Both the position numbers and the translations under genes were made by a program. DNA of 64,000 bases from an uncultured Clostridium sp. (GTDB lineage Bacteria; Bacillota; Clostridia; Lachnospirales; Lachnospiraceae), in contig CAMMNN010000001.1 of NCBI GenBank assembly GCA_946498245.1, positions 1 to 64,000 on the forward strand, read 5' to 3'. This document shows positions 14,871-24,021 of the stretch, piece by piece (position 1 is the stretch's first letter; the number at the start of each line of letters is the position of its first letter). A model generated the notes under the pieces. That model was not told where the DNA came from, searched no databases, and saw nothing but the letters and a program-made list of their open reading frames with translations.

Positions 14871-15959
14871 ATGAAAAAGAGAATGCTATTTTGGGGAGCT
14901 GCTGCCGCCATGACGGCGGCTATGAGTATGCAGGCCTTTGCTTCTGGCTGGCAGCAGAATGAAAACGGCTGGTGGTACGGTACCAATGCAGACAACACAT
15001 CATGGTACAGCAGCGGCTGGCAGTGGATCGACGGCAACGGGGATCAGAAGGCCGAGTGTTATTACTTTAATGAAAACGGTTATCTCCTTACCAGCACAGT
15101 GACCCCTGACAATTATACGGTAAACGCCGATGGGGCATGGGTAATAGACGGCGTTGTGCAGACTCAGACAGTAACGCTGAAAACAGGGTGGCATGAAGAC
15201 CAGTACGGCTGGAAGTATTATACGGGAGATAAATTCCTGACCTCACAATGGAGAACCATCCAGGGAAGCCGCTATTATTTTGACGACAGCGGGCATATGG
15301 TAACAGGGTTCCAGGAGATAGACGGATACGAATATTATTTTGATGAGGACGGGGTCTTAAAGAAAAAGGATTTCTATTTGGATGGATTCCATTATATTGT
15401 AAATTCTTCCAACGGACGTATTCAGGATATGGTTGACGAATACGACTGGGACGAGTACCAAAAGGAGTCTTCGAATAGTTCCAAAAAGAACAATTCCTCT
15501 CAAAATAGTTCTTCCAAGAATGACGATGATGCGAACAATAATGTTTCGGAGGAGCCAGAAGAAGGCGAATTAGCTTTGGATTTTGCAGAGGAAGTAGTGA
15601 ATTTGGTAAATGAGGAACGGGCAAAAGAAGGGCTTCCTGCATTAAGTATCGATTCGGACGCTGAATCTGCGGCACAGATCAGGGCTATGGAACTGGAAAG
15701 CTCCTTCTCCCATACTCGTCCTGACGGAAGGAAATTCAGTACGGCGCTGGTGGAAGCAGGAATAGATTATCGGAGTGCCGGCGAAAATATTGCCTGGGGC
15801 CAGCGTTCCCCTCAGGAAGTTGTGGAAGACTGGATGAACAGCAGCGGACACCGGGCGAACATTTTAAACAGTAATTATACGTCAATTGGCGTAGGCTGCT
15901 ATAGAAGCGCTTCCGGAGGATATTACTGGACTCAGCTTTTCTTTAAACCATGGGATTGA
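14871..15959 (+). CDS. Secreted CAP-domain protein with N-terminal cell-wall-binding repeats
   Basis: The 362-residue product has a signal peptide (MKKRMLFWGAAAAMTAAMS, cleavage after AFA), then glucan/choline-binding-type repeats (GWQQNENGWWYGT; GWHEDQYGWKYYTGDKF; GSRYYFDDSGHMVTGFQEI; GYEYYFDEDGVL), a low-complexity S/N/D/E linker at about residues 195-230, and a CAP/SCP domain (residues ~235-362) with LVNEERAKEGLPAL, SFSHTRPDGRKF, AGENIAWGQ and HRANILNSNYTSIGVG. The usual CAP His and Glu residues are present. A frame opening at 14697 is rejected: ATG 14871 has AAAGGAGG and the signal peptide. Probably anchored to wall polymer outside the cell; expression may be set by the RNA at 14541-14634. 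Confidence 0.9.
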   Translation: MKKRMLFWGAAAAMTAAMSMQAFASGWQQNENGWWYGTNADNTSWYSSGWQWIDGNGDQKAECYYFNENGYLLTSTVTPDNYTVNADGAWVIDGVVQTQTVTLKTGWHEDQYGWKYYTGDKFLTSQWRTIQGSRYYFDDSGHMVTGFQEIDGYEYYFDEDGVLKKKDFYLDGFHYIVNSSNGRIQDMVDEYDWDEYQKESSNSSKKNNSSQNSSSKNDDDANNNVSEEPEEGELALDFAEEVVNLVNEERAKEGLPALSIDSDAESAAQIRAMELESSFSHTRPDGRKFSTALVEAGIDYRSAGENIAWGQRSPQEVVEDWMNSSGHRANILNSNYTSIGVGCYRSASGGYYWTQLFFKPWD

Positions 15960-15972
15960 TACATAAAAAATA

Positions 15973-16030
15973 GAAGGGTGCCCCCTGCCTATGAATCTAC
16001 CGTTCATAGGAAAGGGGCCCCTTCTTTTTT
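15973..16030. terminator. Bidirectional terminator between CAP gene and DAHP synthase
   Basis: A long interrupted stem pairs AGAAGGG-GCCCC (from 15972) with GGGGC-CCTTCT (ends 16024) around an inner CCTATGAA/TTCATAGG hairpin, with T-rich runs on both sides. It serves the two converging genes. Confidence 0.9.
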
Positions 16031-16036
16031 CAGAAA

Positions 16037-17065
16037 TTACAGGCCTTCTGCAATATCGTAAATCAGGCGCTCAGAGTCGTCCCAGCCAAGGCATGGATCC
16101 GTAATGGATTTGCCGTAGCAGTCTTCTCCGATTTTCTGGCTGCCGGGTTCAATGTAGCTTTCGATCATTAAGCCCTTAACCATGTTTTTAATGTCATTGC
16201 TGTGGCGGCGGCTGTGAAGAATTTCTTTGGCAATGCGGACCTGCTCCATGTACTTCTTGCCGGAGTTGGAGTGGTTGGTATCCACGATGCAGGCCGGATT
16301 TGCCAGGTTACGCTCTCCGTAAAGTTCGCACAGCAGATTGAGATCCTCAAAATGGTAGTTGGGGATATTCTGGCCGTGCTTATTGACAGCACCCCGTAAG
16401 ATGGTGTGGGCCAGAGGATTTCCCTCAGACTGTACCTCCCAGCCGCGGTAGATGTAGTCGTGGCTGTGCTGGGCCGCTACAACGGAGTTCAGCATAACAG
16501 ACAGATCGCCGCTGGTGGGGTTTTTCATACCTACAGGAACGTCGCAGGCGCTGGCTACCAGACGGTGGAACTGATTTTCCACAGAACGGGCCCCTACGGC
16601 AATGTAAGACATCATATCATTTAAGTAACGCAGGTTTTCCGGATACAGCATTTCATCTGCTGTACTGAGGCCGGTTTCCTGGAGAACCCGCATATGCATT
16701 TTGCGGATAGCAATAAGGCCTTTGTAAATATCCGGTTTCTGCTCCGGATCCGGCTGGTGAACCATTCCCTTGTAGCCTTCGCCGGTGGTACGGGGCTTGT
16801 TGGTATAAACCCGGGGGATAATAATAATTTTTTCCGCTACCTTCTCCTGAACCGCTACCAGACGGTTGGCGTAATCGCATACGGCATCCTCGTTGTCTGC
16901 AGAGCAGGGGCCGATAATCAACAAAAATTTATCACTTTCTCCGGTAAAGACTTTTTTAATCTCTTCATCACGTTTTTTCTTAATCTCCGCCAATTCCAGG
17001 GGCAGAGGGAACTGCTCGCGGATTTCAGCGGGATCCGGCAGTTTCTGAACAAATTTGAATCCCAT
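16037..17065 (-). CDS. 3-deoxy-7-phosphoheptulonate (DAHP) synthase, type I
   Basis: Condenses PEP and erythrose 4-phosphate in the first step of aromatic biosynthesis. The product (342 residues from the chosen start) has the AroF/G/H-type blocks LLIIGPCSADNEDAV, IIPRVYTNKPRTTGEGYKG, SVENQFHRLVASACDVPVGMKN, and the metal-binding stretch IVDTNHSNSGKKYMEQ, with a C-terminal SYIEPGSQKIG. No chorismate mutase fusion is present. An upstream ATG (17095) gives ten extra residues, but ATG 17065 has GGAGGTG at ideal spacing. The leader carries an operator-like repeat (17103-17128), suggesting end-product control. Confidence 0.95.
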   Translation of the reverse strand: MGFKFVQKLPDPAEIREQFPLPLELAEIKKKRDEEIKKVFTGESDKFLLIIGPCSADNEDAVCDYANRLVAVQEKVAEKIIIIPRVYTNKPRTTGEGYKGMVHQPDPEQKPDIYKGLIAIRKMHMRVLQETGLSTADEMLYPENLRYLNDMMSYIAVGARSVENQFHRLVASACDVPVGMKNPTSGDLSVMLNSVVAAQHSHDYIYRGWEVQSEGNPLAHTILRGAVNKHGQNIPNYHFEDLNLLCELYGERNLANPACIVDTNHSNSGKKYMEQVRIAKEILHSRRHSNDIKNMVKGLMIESYIEPGSQKIGEDCYGKSITDPCLGWDDSERLIYDIAEGL

Positions 17066-17102
17066 TTTGGCACCTCCAATTTCTCTAGTATCCATTCCCA
17101 GT

Positions 17103-17172
17103 CTAACGTTGGCGTATCCTTACGTTAGTCTTAACAAAATCCCATTATAGTATAGAAAATTCAAATGAGCAA
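17103..17172 (-). promoter_or_regulatory. DAHP-synthase promoter with inverted repeat at the transcription start
   Basis: On the minus strand, -35 TTGCTC (17172-17167), 17-base spacer, -10 TATAAT (17149-17144). Just downstream, CTAACGT (17103-17109) and ACGTTAG (17122-17128) form a 7-bp inverted repeat with a 12-base centre, placed at about +10 to +35. It could be a repressor operator or a leader hairpin. Between 17173 and 17239 nothing else is seen. Confidence 0.7.
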
Positions 17173-17239
17173 GAAGTTCACAAAAAATTCTTTTAGGAAA
17201 TTGGCATCCGCCAAAGCTTTTAAATGGGTTGGCCATTTC

Positions 17240-17884
17240 TCAACTGCTGGAGGACTTTGCGGAAAGTTCTGCGGAGGACTCTGCGAGTCCGGCAAAAATA
17301 CGGTGAAAGGTTGTGGCGTTTATGAGACAGAACAGGGGAAAGCCAATAAAAAGCAGGGGCGGAAAAACCAGAAATCCAATGGTCAGGATAGCTGTGCCCA
17401 GCACAACCATAAGAATACTGGAAGGCCAGTGCCATATGGCCAGGATCAGGGCGTTTTTCAGATAGTTTTTTACCGTATTTTGGAAAAAGGCCATATAGGC
17501 GTACACGTAGAGGCTGGTAAATACATAGAGGAGCAGACCGGCGAAAAAAACGGTTAAAAAAACGGTTTTCCACAGGCCCATGGTTCCGGCGCGGAGATAG
17601 ATGATGAGGTCGGCGCAGAGGAACAGGCCGATTCCCGTAAGGAGAAGCCAGACCAAAGTGGAAGGCAGGATATTTTCGCGGAAAGCGCGAAAATATTCCC
17701 TGGTAAGGTAGCCCTCCTGCCCCTGGGTATACTTTAAGATTACAGTGTAAAGGGCTGTAGTGGCGGCTCCGGCCGTGACCAGAGGCAGACAGCACAGTAC
17801 CCACAGCAGATTCAGCCAAAACAGATCTAGCAGAGTATTGACAAAACGCCAGCAAGGGCTGTTGACGGAAAAGAGATTTCCCAT
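17240..17884 (-). CDS. DUF624 (YesL-like) membrane protein
   Basis: The 214-residue product has five to six TM segments and the DUF624 opening (WRFVNTLLDLFWLNLLWVLCCLPLVTAGAATTALY), plus the conserved-looking block AYMAFFQNTVKNYLKNALILAI. YesL-type proteins nearly always lie in carbohydrate-utilisation operons beside Lpl/Ytc transporters and AraC regulators and may assist the permeases; no activity is proven. It begins 14 bases after the heparinase-family gene on the same strand, in a two-gene operon that diverges from the transporter genes starting at 20414. Confidence 0.9.
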   Translation of the reverse strand: MGNLFSVNSPCWRFVNTLLDLFWLNLLWVLCCLPLVTAGAATTALYTVILKYTQGQEGYLTREYFRAFRENILPSTLVWLLLTGIGLFLCADLIIYLRAGTMGLWKTVFLTVFFAGLLLYVFTSLYVYAYMAFFQNTVKNYLKNALILAIWHWPSSILMVVLGTAILTIGFLVFPPLLFIGFPLFCLINATTFHRIFAGLAESSAELSAKSSSS

Positions 17885-17898
17885 AATGGCCTCCTTTA

Positions 17899-20019
17899 TT
17901 AGTTTGAAATCATGGCAAATTGTTCTAGGGCGCTCTCCACCTGGCCGGAAGACGCTTCCTCCATAAGAAGCTCCATAACTGCGTCCAGTTCCCCGGAACG
18001 CTGCCGATCCTGGAGACGGGAGAGGAGAGAGGGCTGTCCGGTAACGTCCAGTACCAAAAGGCTTTGGGAAACCGTTCCAATCTTTCCGGCAGGGGAGAAG
18101 TCAGGCGTCTGGAAGCAGACGTCCAGAATAAAGGCAAGGTTTTCTTCCCTTTTTACAATAGAGGGGCATAGGTCCGTATTTTTCCATAAATGAAGCCTGG
18201 GATTTCCGTCCCAGAAAAATGCCGCCTGAATCCCGTCTTTTTCCATGAGAGCTCCCTGCTCTCCCAGGAGCCGGACAGACACTCCCGGCATGAGATGCCA
18301 TCTCTGAATATGTTCTTTCTGCATTCGGTCGCCTCCCAGAAGCTCGTCCCGGATTAAAAAGCCGTTTCTGCGGCAGCAGAGAAGCTTCCGGGTATGGCGG
18401 CACACGGTGTAGGCATTGTGAAAGGCGCTGACATAGCAGCCCCGAGAGAGAGAAACAAACCGAGTCACAGGAGTATCAGGACGCAGGACGCCCCATTTGG
18501 AGGCGTAGAGGGAATCGGGCTGCACGGGGGCTCCGTAAGCCAGCAGGACATTGTGGGATCTCATATTGTACAGATAACCACGCAGCTTAGAGCTTACAGG
18601 GGCGGAGTGGTACAGAGAACGGGCATAAGGCTCTCCGATAAACTCTTGTCCATGAATAGTCACAAACAGGGACAGAAGATCCATGTGATTGTGTCCCGTA
18701 TCCCCGCAGTTTCTTTTGGTTGACATAAGCACCTGGGAAGCGTTTGGCAGAAAGCTGCTTTTAAAGGAGAAAAATCCGGTTTTGTCGCTGCAATAATCCA
18801 GGGAAAGGGAGGGAACCCGGGAAGGATCCGGCTGAGTGCGGCTCTCCAGAACCTGCCTGCAGGAATCGCTGTCAATGGAAAGTACCCCGGCCTGAAGAAT
18901 GTTGTTTACCTCCGCTCCCCCGCCGTCTCCTAAAGAGGGATAGTATTTCCCAGGAGGGCAGATGCGGGCTAAAATGTCAAAGCTGCCGCGAATCCGGCTG
19001 TAGCTGTCCTCGTTCAAAAGAGAAATATTATTTAGACGGGCCAGCTCTATGCCGCGGCAAAGCATCTCTCCCAGGGCCGCCCCGCCCCAATAAGAAATGG
19101 AGTGCTCACTGTAGCCGCCTTCTTGATTAAAATCGTCCAGGATATGCTGGCAGATAACCTGCGCTCCCCGGCTTTGCATTTTGGCCAGTTCCGGAAATTC
19201 CGGAAACAGGGTTCCAAGGATAAAAGGAACCAACCCCCGTTCCCACATATGATGGTTGTATTTTTTATATCCGTCCTGCTCAAATCTCCGGAACTGAATC
19301 CCTAAAAACCAAATGCGCTTAATGATTTCAAAGGCAGTGTCCTCCGGAATTTCATAGGGAAGACGGGTATAGAGAAGACTGGCATAGGTGAGACAGAGCC
19401 AGCCTGCACTCATGACGTCCCGTTCTTCAGTAAAAGAAAAATGGGAGGCCTCAGGAGAGGTATCTTCTACAACGAGAGGGTAATGGGTAAGAAACATATC
19501 CAGGATTTCCTGAAAAGAGGCAAGAACCTGGGAATCCCCCGTTTCGTGGTACAGGACGGCCAGATACTCAAAAAACTGTCCTCGGGAAAAAATGTCCAGA
19601 GTGGTTCTGTGCTTCTTTCCCTGATCCTCATAAAAATTAAAATGAGGCAGGTTTTCATACTGCGGGCCCAGATGGAGCTCCTGGCGCTCCCTTTCCGGAC
19701 GGACATAGATGTGCTCCATCATTTTCCGGCCTGCGTAAAGGCAGAAGTCTTTCAGATTTCCGTCAGTTCCCAGGCTGGCCTGGAAATGGAAGGGAAAGGA
19801 ATCTGTATCAATAGGGCGGAGGGGAAGGGAACGGTAGTCAAAGTAGTAGGCAACATTGGTCCTGGTTTCAAAATAACGGATCAGTTCCTTTTTTGCACGG
19901 GAGAGATTGCCCTGGAGCCATGCATTTCGGCTCCCTTCTAATTGAGGGACAGAGTGAGACAGGGAAGAAAACAGCTCTTTGTCGGAAACAGTACGCTCGT
20001 CAGTGGGGATCAATTTCAT
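17899..20019 (-). CDS. Heparinase II/III-family polysaccharide lyase (cytosolic form)
   Basis: The 706-residue product has no signal peptide. The first ~350 residues look like the alpha/alpha toroid, with YKKYNHHMWERGLVPF (Asn255, His256-257) and EGGYSEHSISYWGG (Tyr303, His306). The C-terminal part is a beta-sandwich of heparinase II/III type with NCGDTGHNHMDLLSLFV (His443, His445). These Asn/Tyr/His positions correspond to the catalytic groups of this lyase clan. Likely acts on imported, uronate-containing oligosaccharides and leaves a 4,5-unsaturated uronic acid at the non-reducing end, which the GH88 enzyme (35721-36893) would remove. The exact PL family and glycan are not determinable by eye. 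Confidence 0.85.
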   Translation of the reverse strand: MKLIPTDERTVSDKELFSSLSHSVPQLEGSRNAWLQGNLSRAKKELIRYFETRTNVAYYFDYRSLPLRPIDTDSFPFHFQASLGTDGNLKDFCLYAGRKMMEHIYVRPERERQELHLGPQYENLPHFNFYEDQGKKHRTTLDIFSRGQFFEYLAVLYHETGDSQVLASFQEILDMFLTHYPLVVEDTSPEASHFSFTEERDVMSAGWLCLTYASLLYTRLPYEIPEDTAFEIIKRIWFLGIQFRRFEQDGYKKYNHHMWERGLVPFILGTLFPEFPELAKMQSRGAQVICQHILDDFNQEGGYSEHSISYWGGAALGEMLCRGIELARLNNISLLNEDSYSRIRGSFDILARICPPGKYYPSLGDGGGAEVNNILQAGVLSIDSDSCRQVLESRTQPDPSRVPSLSLDYCSDKTGFFSFKSSFLPNASQVLMSTKRNCGDTGHNHMDLLSLFVTIHGQEFIGEPYARSLYHSAPVSSKLRGYLYNMRSHNVLLAYGAPVQPDSLYASKWGVLRPDTPVTRFVSLSRGCYVSAFHNAYTVCRHTRKLLCCRRNGFLIRDELLGGDRMQKEHIQRWHLMPGVSVRLLGEQGALMEKDGIQAAFFWDGNPRLHLWKNTDLCPSIVKREENLAFILDVCFQTPDFSPAGKIGTVSQSLLVLDVTGQPSLLSRLQDRQRSGELDAVMELLMEEASSGQVESALEQFAMISN

Positions 20020-20413
20020 AATGGCCTCCTTCTATGGGAATAATATTAGATAATTAGTTTGTTTTCATTATAAAATCGGAATATTTTTCCTTCAACGCCA
20101 CCTTTTTGCTAAAATACCATTTTCTTGATCCGGGAAGCAGGAGATCTGTAAAAAAGTCTGAGATAACCTTGGAGATTTTGCCGTGAAAGAGTCTGATACG
20201 AGAGAAAAAGAAGGAAAAAGGCACTTTTTTGTAATAAAGTGGCCTCACAAAAAAGTGGTATTTTACAAAAAAATGATACTTGTGGGGCTGATAAATGCGT
20301 GATACTCTGTGACCAGAACCCGGGAGCAAGGCTGACAGGAAAATAAGGCGCCGTTTTAGTCAGCAGAAGACGGTTTTCAGCAAAATAAAACAAAAATAAT
20401 CAGGAGGAAAGAT
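20020..20413. promoter_or_regulatory. Divergent control region of the polysaccharide locus
   Basis: This 394-base AT-rich stretch separates the heparinase/DUF624 operon (minus) from the first transporter operon (plus). It contains a perfect 11-bp inverted repeat, CACTTTTTTGT (20222-20232) and ACAAAAAAGTG (20247-20257), with the motif AAAGTGG repeated nearby, and a good AGGAGG site before 20414. The repeat is a candidate site for one of the AraC regulators. No gene is supported inside. Confidence 0.55.
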
Positions 20414-22051
20414 ATGAGAAATGGAAAAAGAAAGAACGTGAAAAGGACACTGTCGGCGGCGCTGGCGTCTGTAATAGTAATTTCTTCCCTGGCAGGCTGC
20501 GGAGGGGGAGAAGGAGGCGCGGCTTCCTCAGAAGGAGGGAGCCCTCAGGAGCAAAGCAGCGGGGAGACGTCGGAAGGAACCCAGGAGCCGGTTGAGATGT
20601 CATGGCTGAAAGGGGCTACTAATGCAGAGGTAGATGATGACGCGGAAGTAGTTAAAATGATAGAAGAACGGTTTAACATCGATTTAAAAGGCTGGAAAGT
20701 AGATTCGGCAAATTATAAGGAAAACTTAAATGTCCGTTTTGCTGCGGGAGAAATGCCGGATATTTTGTTTATTGACAATACCTCGACTCTTGCCAACTAC
20801 GTGGAGGGCGGCATTATAGCGGAGCTTCCTATTGAAACCATTCGGGAAAAAGCCCCCCATTACGCCGAGGCGGCGGATAAGTACGACGACGGTACTCTGT
20901 GGACGACCATGATTTATGACGGAAAGAATTACGGGGTAGCAAACCCCTTAAAGCGGTATCCCTTTGCCATGATTTGGAGAAAAGACTGGCTGGACAAGCT
21001 GGGACTGGAAGTGCCGGAAACTCTGGAAGAGTATGAAGAGGTGCTGACTGCCTTTGTGGAGCAGGATCCTGACGGCAATGGCAAAAAGGACACAGCCGGA
21101 ATGGCGGAGCGGGCCTTTGCCTGTGTATTCGGCGCCTTTGGCCTGAGAGTTACCGGCGGAAGTTCACCGGGATTTCGCGTAGAAGAGATGCAGTTGGGAG
21201 AGGACAACGTTCCCTTCTTCCCCTATATCCGCCCTGAGGCAAAGGAAGCCCTGGCGGTTCTTCACGACTGGTATGAAAAGGGAATCATTGACAAAGAGTT
21301 TATAACAGGCGAAAACCATGGAGGCTACGAGTGGCTGTCCCACTCCTTTATGAACGGGCGCATTGGCCTTACCAGCGCCCAGCCTACACATTATCTGGCT
21401 TTCAGCGCAGATACCAGCGATGAAAGCAACTGGGCCATTTGTATGCAGGAATTAAAGGGGCTGAATCCCGATGCAGACATTGTCTTTGGCCCTGCTCCCA
21501 TAGGACCTGACGGGAAATCCGGTACGGAAGGCTGGAGTGTGGTTGGAAGTCTGGCCTGTATTACCACTAATGCAGCTAAGGATCCCAGAAAAGTTGACGC
21601 CTTCCTGGCAATGCTGGACGCTTACTACGCGGATATGGACTATGCAAAGCTTGTTAATTTCGGCATCGAGGGGGTTCATTATGAGCAAACGGAGTATGGC
21701 CCTACACGCCTTATGGACGGAGTAGAAGTGCGGGAACAGGGCGTCCTTCAGGTGGATTTCGGCGATACGACTCCTTTTGTGGAAAATGTAAAACCAGCTC
21801 AGAATGAGTTCTGTACCGCAGTAACAGGAAACGGCTATTACCGGTTTAACGCTCCGCCGGTTCCCGAGTTTTCAGACGTTATCGCTACTCTGGACACTAT
21901 GACGGAACAAGCGTACTTTGATATAATTACCGGAGAAAAGCCCTTAGACTACTTTGACACCTTTGTAGAGGAATTTAAACAGGCCGGCGGAGCAGAGGCG
22001 GAAAAAGCTGTTCAGGAAGCCTATGCAGAACTGCTGTCTGCAGTCGAGTAA
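20414..22051 (+). CDS. ABC sugar transporter, extracellular binding lipoprotein (LplA/YtcQ type)
   Basis: The 545-residue product has a lipoprotein signal with lipobox LAGC (Cys ~29), a low-complexity G/S/E linker, then a family-1 solute-binding fold: MSWLKGATNAEVDDDAEVVK, FAAGEMPDILFIDN, IWRKDWLDKLGLEVPETLEEYEEVL, and the calcium-like DPDGNGKKDTAGM loop. Size matches the long binding proteins of Lachnospiraceae that take oligosaccharides. It is followed by two permeases (22133, 23088) and a membrane AraC gene. Likely captures oligosaccharide released outside the cell. Confidence 0.92.
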   Translation: MRNGKRKNVKRTLSAALASVIVISSLAGCGGGEGGAASSEGGSPQEQSSGETSEGTQEPVEMSWLKGATNAEVDDDAEVVKMIEERFNIDLKGWKVDSANYKENLNVRFAAGEMPDILFIDNTSTLANYVEGGIIAELPIETIREKAPHYAEAADKYDDGTLWTTMIYDGKNYGVANPLKRYPFAMIWRKDWLDKLGLEVPETLEEYEEVLTAFVEQDPDGNGKKDTAGMAERAFACVFGAFGLRVTGGSSPGFRVEEMQLGEDNVPFFPYIRPEAKEALAVLHDWYEKGIIDKEFITGENHGGYEWLSHSFMNGRIGLTSAQPTHYLAFSADTSDESNWAICMQELKGLNPDADIVFGPAPIGPDGKSGTEGWSVVGSLACITTNAAKDPRKVDAFLAMLDAYYADMDYAKLVNFGIEGVHYEQTEYGPTRLMDGVEVREQGVLQVDFGDTTPFVENVKPAQNEFCTAVTGNGYYRFNAPPVPEFSDVIATLDTMTEQAYFDIITGEKPLDYFDTFVEEFKQAGGAEAEKAVQEAYAELLSAVE

Positions 22052-22053
22052 AT

Positions 22054-22103
22054 AAGAAAGGAGGAGGCGCAGCAGGGAACAGGCGGCGCTTTCTCCTTTT
22101 CTT
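22054..22103 (+). repeat. Intra-operon hairpin after the binding-protein gene
   Basis: AAGAAAGGAG (from 22054) can pair with CTCCTTTTCTT (22093-22103) around an inner GGCGC/GCGC pair. Such hairpins after a binding-protein gene usually protect its mRNA and limit read-through so that the lipoprotein is made in excess of the permeases. Pairing is imperfect. Confidence 0.5.
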
Positions 22104-22132
22104 CCCCAAAAGAGAGATTGGAGGGAAAAAGA

Positions 22133-23074
22133 GTGGCTAAAAAGAATCAAACCAGTGTGGCCATAAAAAGGAAAGGCTTTCGGAGGAACATGGCGCGGTA
22201 TAAGGAATATTACATCATGCTGATACCGGGCATTCTCTTTTTTCTTATATTTTGCTATGCCCCTATGTACGGGCTGGTTATAGCATTCCAGGATTATTAC
22301 CCGCTGAAGGGGATTCAGGGAAGCAAATGGGTGGGAATGAAACACTTTATCCGGCTGTTTTCCGATCCGTTTTTCCTGACGGTTCTGAAAAATACCATTG
22401 TAATCAGCATTTACAAGCTGTTGGTATGCTTTCCGGCCCCTATTATTTTATGTCTGGCCTTAAATGAAATCAAAAATCTTCCCTTTAAAAAGGTGGCCCA
22501 GTCCCTTTCCTATCTGCCCCATTTTGTGTCATGGGTCGTGGTGTCAGGGATTATTATCGAATTTTTATCTCCCACAAGGGGCCCCATTAATATGCTTCTT
22601 CAAAGCCTGGGGCTGGATACCATTTTCTTTGTAGGGAAACCGGAGTATTTCCGGGGAGTTTTGGTGGTATCGGATCTGTGGAAATCCATAGGCTGGGGCT
22701 CCATCGTATATTTGGCGGCAGTTACGGCCATTGATCCGACTCTTTACGAAGCTGCGGAAATCGACGGGGCAGGCCGGATTCAGAAGATTATCCATGTAAC
22801 CCTGCCTGCTCTGGCCCCCATTGTCACTGTTATGCTGATTATGGAGTCAGGCAAGATTTTAAATGACAGCTTCCAGCAGGTGTACAATTTTCTGACGCCG
22901 GCCACCTATTCCGTGGGAGACGTTATTTCTACCTTTGTGTACCGAATGGGAATCCAGAATATGCAGTACAGTTTTACTACAGCCGTGGATCTTTTTAAAA
23001 ATATTGTTTCATTCGCCCTGGTGATGCTGACCAATTACGCGGCCAGAAAGACAAGCGACTACGCTTTATGGTAA
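22133..23074 (+). CDS. ABC sugar transporter permease (LplB/YtcP type)
   Basis: The product (313 residues) has six TM segments and the cytoplasmic EAA loop YEAAEIDGAGRIQKIIHVTLPAL near residues 205-230, which contacts the ATPase. A TTG at 22118 is possible, but GTG 22133 sits seven bases after GGAGGG and is preferred. N-terminal MARYKEYYIMLIPGILFF and the PMYGLVIAFQDYYPLKG stretch are typical of the first permease of Lpl-type importers. It pairs with the permease starting at 23088. No ATP-binding gene is in the locus, so a shared MsmK/UgpC-type ATPase elsewhere is expected. Confidence 0.92.
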   Translation: MAKKNQTSVAIKRKGFRRNMARYKEYYIMLIPGILFFLIFCYAPMYGLVIAFQDYYPLKGIQGSKWVGMKHFIRLFSDPFFLTVLKNTIVISIYKLLVCFPAPIILCLALNEIKNLPFKKVAQSLSYLPHFVSWVVVSGIIIEFLSPTRGPINMLLQSLGLDTIFFVGKPEYFRGVLVVSDLWKSIGWGSIVYLAAVTAIDPTLYEAAEIDGAGRIQKIIHVTLPALAPIVTVMLIMESGKILNDSFQQVYNFLTPATYSVGDVISTFVYRMGIQNMQYSFTTAVDLFKNIVSFALVMLTNYAARKTSDYALW

Positions 23075-23087
23075 AGGAGGGGATTCA

Positions 23088-23975
23088 ATGGAAAAGAAAA
23101 ACCTTAAAAAGCGCCGGAAACGGTCGGCGGAGGATTGGGTGGTTGACGGCTTTGCCTATGGCTTCGCCCTGCTCTTAATGATTTCGATTATTCTTCCGTT
23201 TATGCAGGTCCTTACCATATCCGTCAGTCCGGCGTCGGTGGTCAATGCCAACGGCTTCCACCTGTTTCCAAAGGAACTGGATTTTTCCGGGTATAAAATC
23301 ATTGCAGAGGACGAAAACTTCTGGCACAGTTATCTGGTGACCATAGCAAGAACTGTAATCGGGGCAGTATCCGGAGTGCTGGTGACGGTTATGACGGCTT
23401 ATCCCCTGGCAAAGACCAATCTTCCGTACCGGAGAGGACTGATGATGTTTGTGGTTTTTACTATGTATTTTTCCGGCGGAATGATCCCAAAATATTTGGT
23501 AATCCGGGAACTGGGCCTTACCAACAATTTTCTTGTATACATACTGCCCTGCCTGATTACGGGTTTTGCCCTGATTATTACCCGCAATTTCTTTATGGGA
23601 ATCCCCGAAGCCCTGGAAGAATCGGCAAAGATAGACGGGGCTTCTAACTGGACAGTGCTGTTTAAAATTTATATGCCTTTATCCAAACCGGTTTTGGCCA
23701 CCATAGCCCTCTGGTACAGCGTGGATCACTGGAATGCCTGGATGGATAATATGCTTTATGTGACAAAAGAAAGCCTGTACGTACTGCAGTATGTATTGCA
23801 GACCATTTTAAACAACGGCCAGGGAAATCCCGAAGAGATGGTAGAGGTAATCGTCCACACGGAAACGGCTAAAATGGCGGCCCTGGTGCTGGCTTTAATT
23901 CCTATTGTGTGTACTTATCCCTTCCTGCAGAAATACTTTGTCAAAGGAATGATTGTAGGCTCGGTCAAAGGGTGA
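23088..23975 (+). CDS. ABC sugar transporter permease (LplC/YtcO type)
   Basis: The 295-residue product has six TM segments, a basic N-terminus, and the EAA-like loop LEESAKIDGASNWTVLFKIYMPLSKP at about residues 180-205. The ending FLQKYFVKGMIVGSVKG is nearly the same as in the second locus permease (ends 30662), marking both as the same subfamily. It begins 13 bases after the first permease and is preceded by an AAGGAGG site. Confidence 0.92.
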   Translation: MEKKNLKKRRKRSAEDWVVDGFAYGFALLLMISIILPFMQVLTISVSPASVVNANGFHLFPKELDFSGYKIIAEDENFWHSYLVTIARTVIGAVSGVLVTVMTAYPLAKTNLPYRRGLMMFVVFTMYFSGGMIPKYLVIRELGLTNNFLVYILPCLITGFALIITRNFFMGIPEALEESAKIDGASNWTVLFKIYMPLSKPVLATIALWYSVDHWNAWMDNMLYVTKESLYVLQYVLQTILNNGQGNPEEMVEVIVHTETAKMAALVLALIPIVCTYPFLQKYFVKGMIVGSVKG

Positions 23976-24021
23976 TAAAATAGGGCGATAGATAAACGCA
24001 GCAGAGAGAGGGGGAAAACCA

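Noticed and set aside
17220-17855. 211-residue minus-strand frame beside the DUF624 gene
   Set aside because: Different frame of the same strand as DUF624; full of Arg/His/Pro and without membrane segments, so it is a shadow.
20020-20413. Catabolite-responsive element (cre) near the glycan operons
   Set aside because: No convincing TGNAANCGNTNNCA-like site was found here or in 28382-28779.
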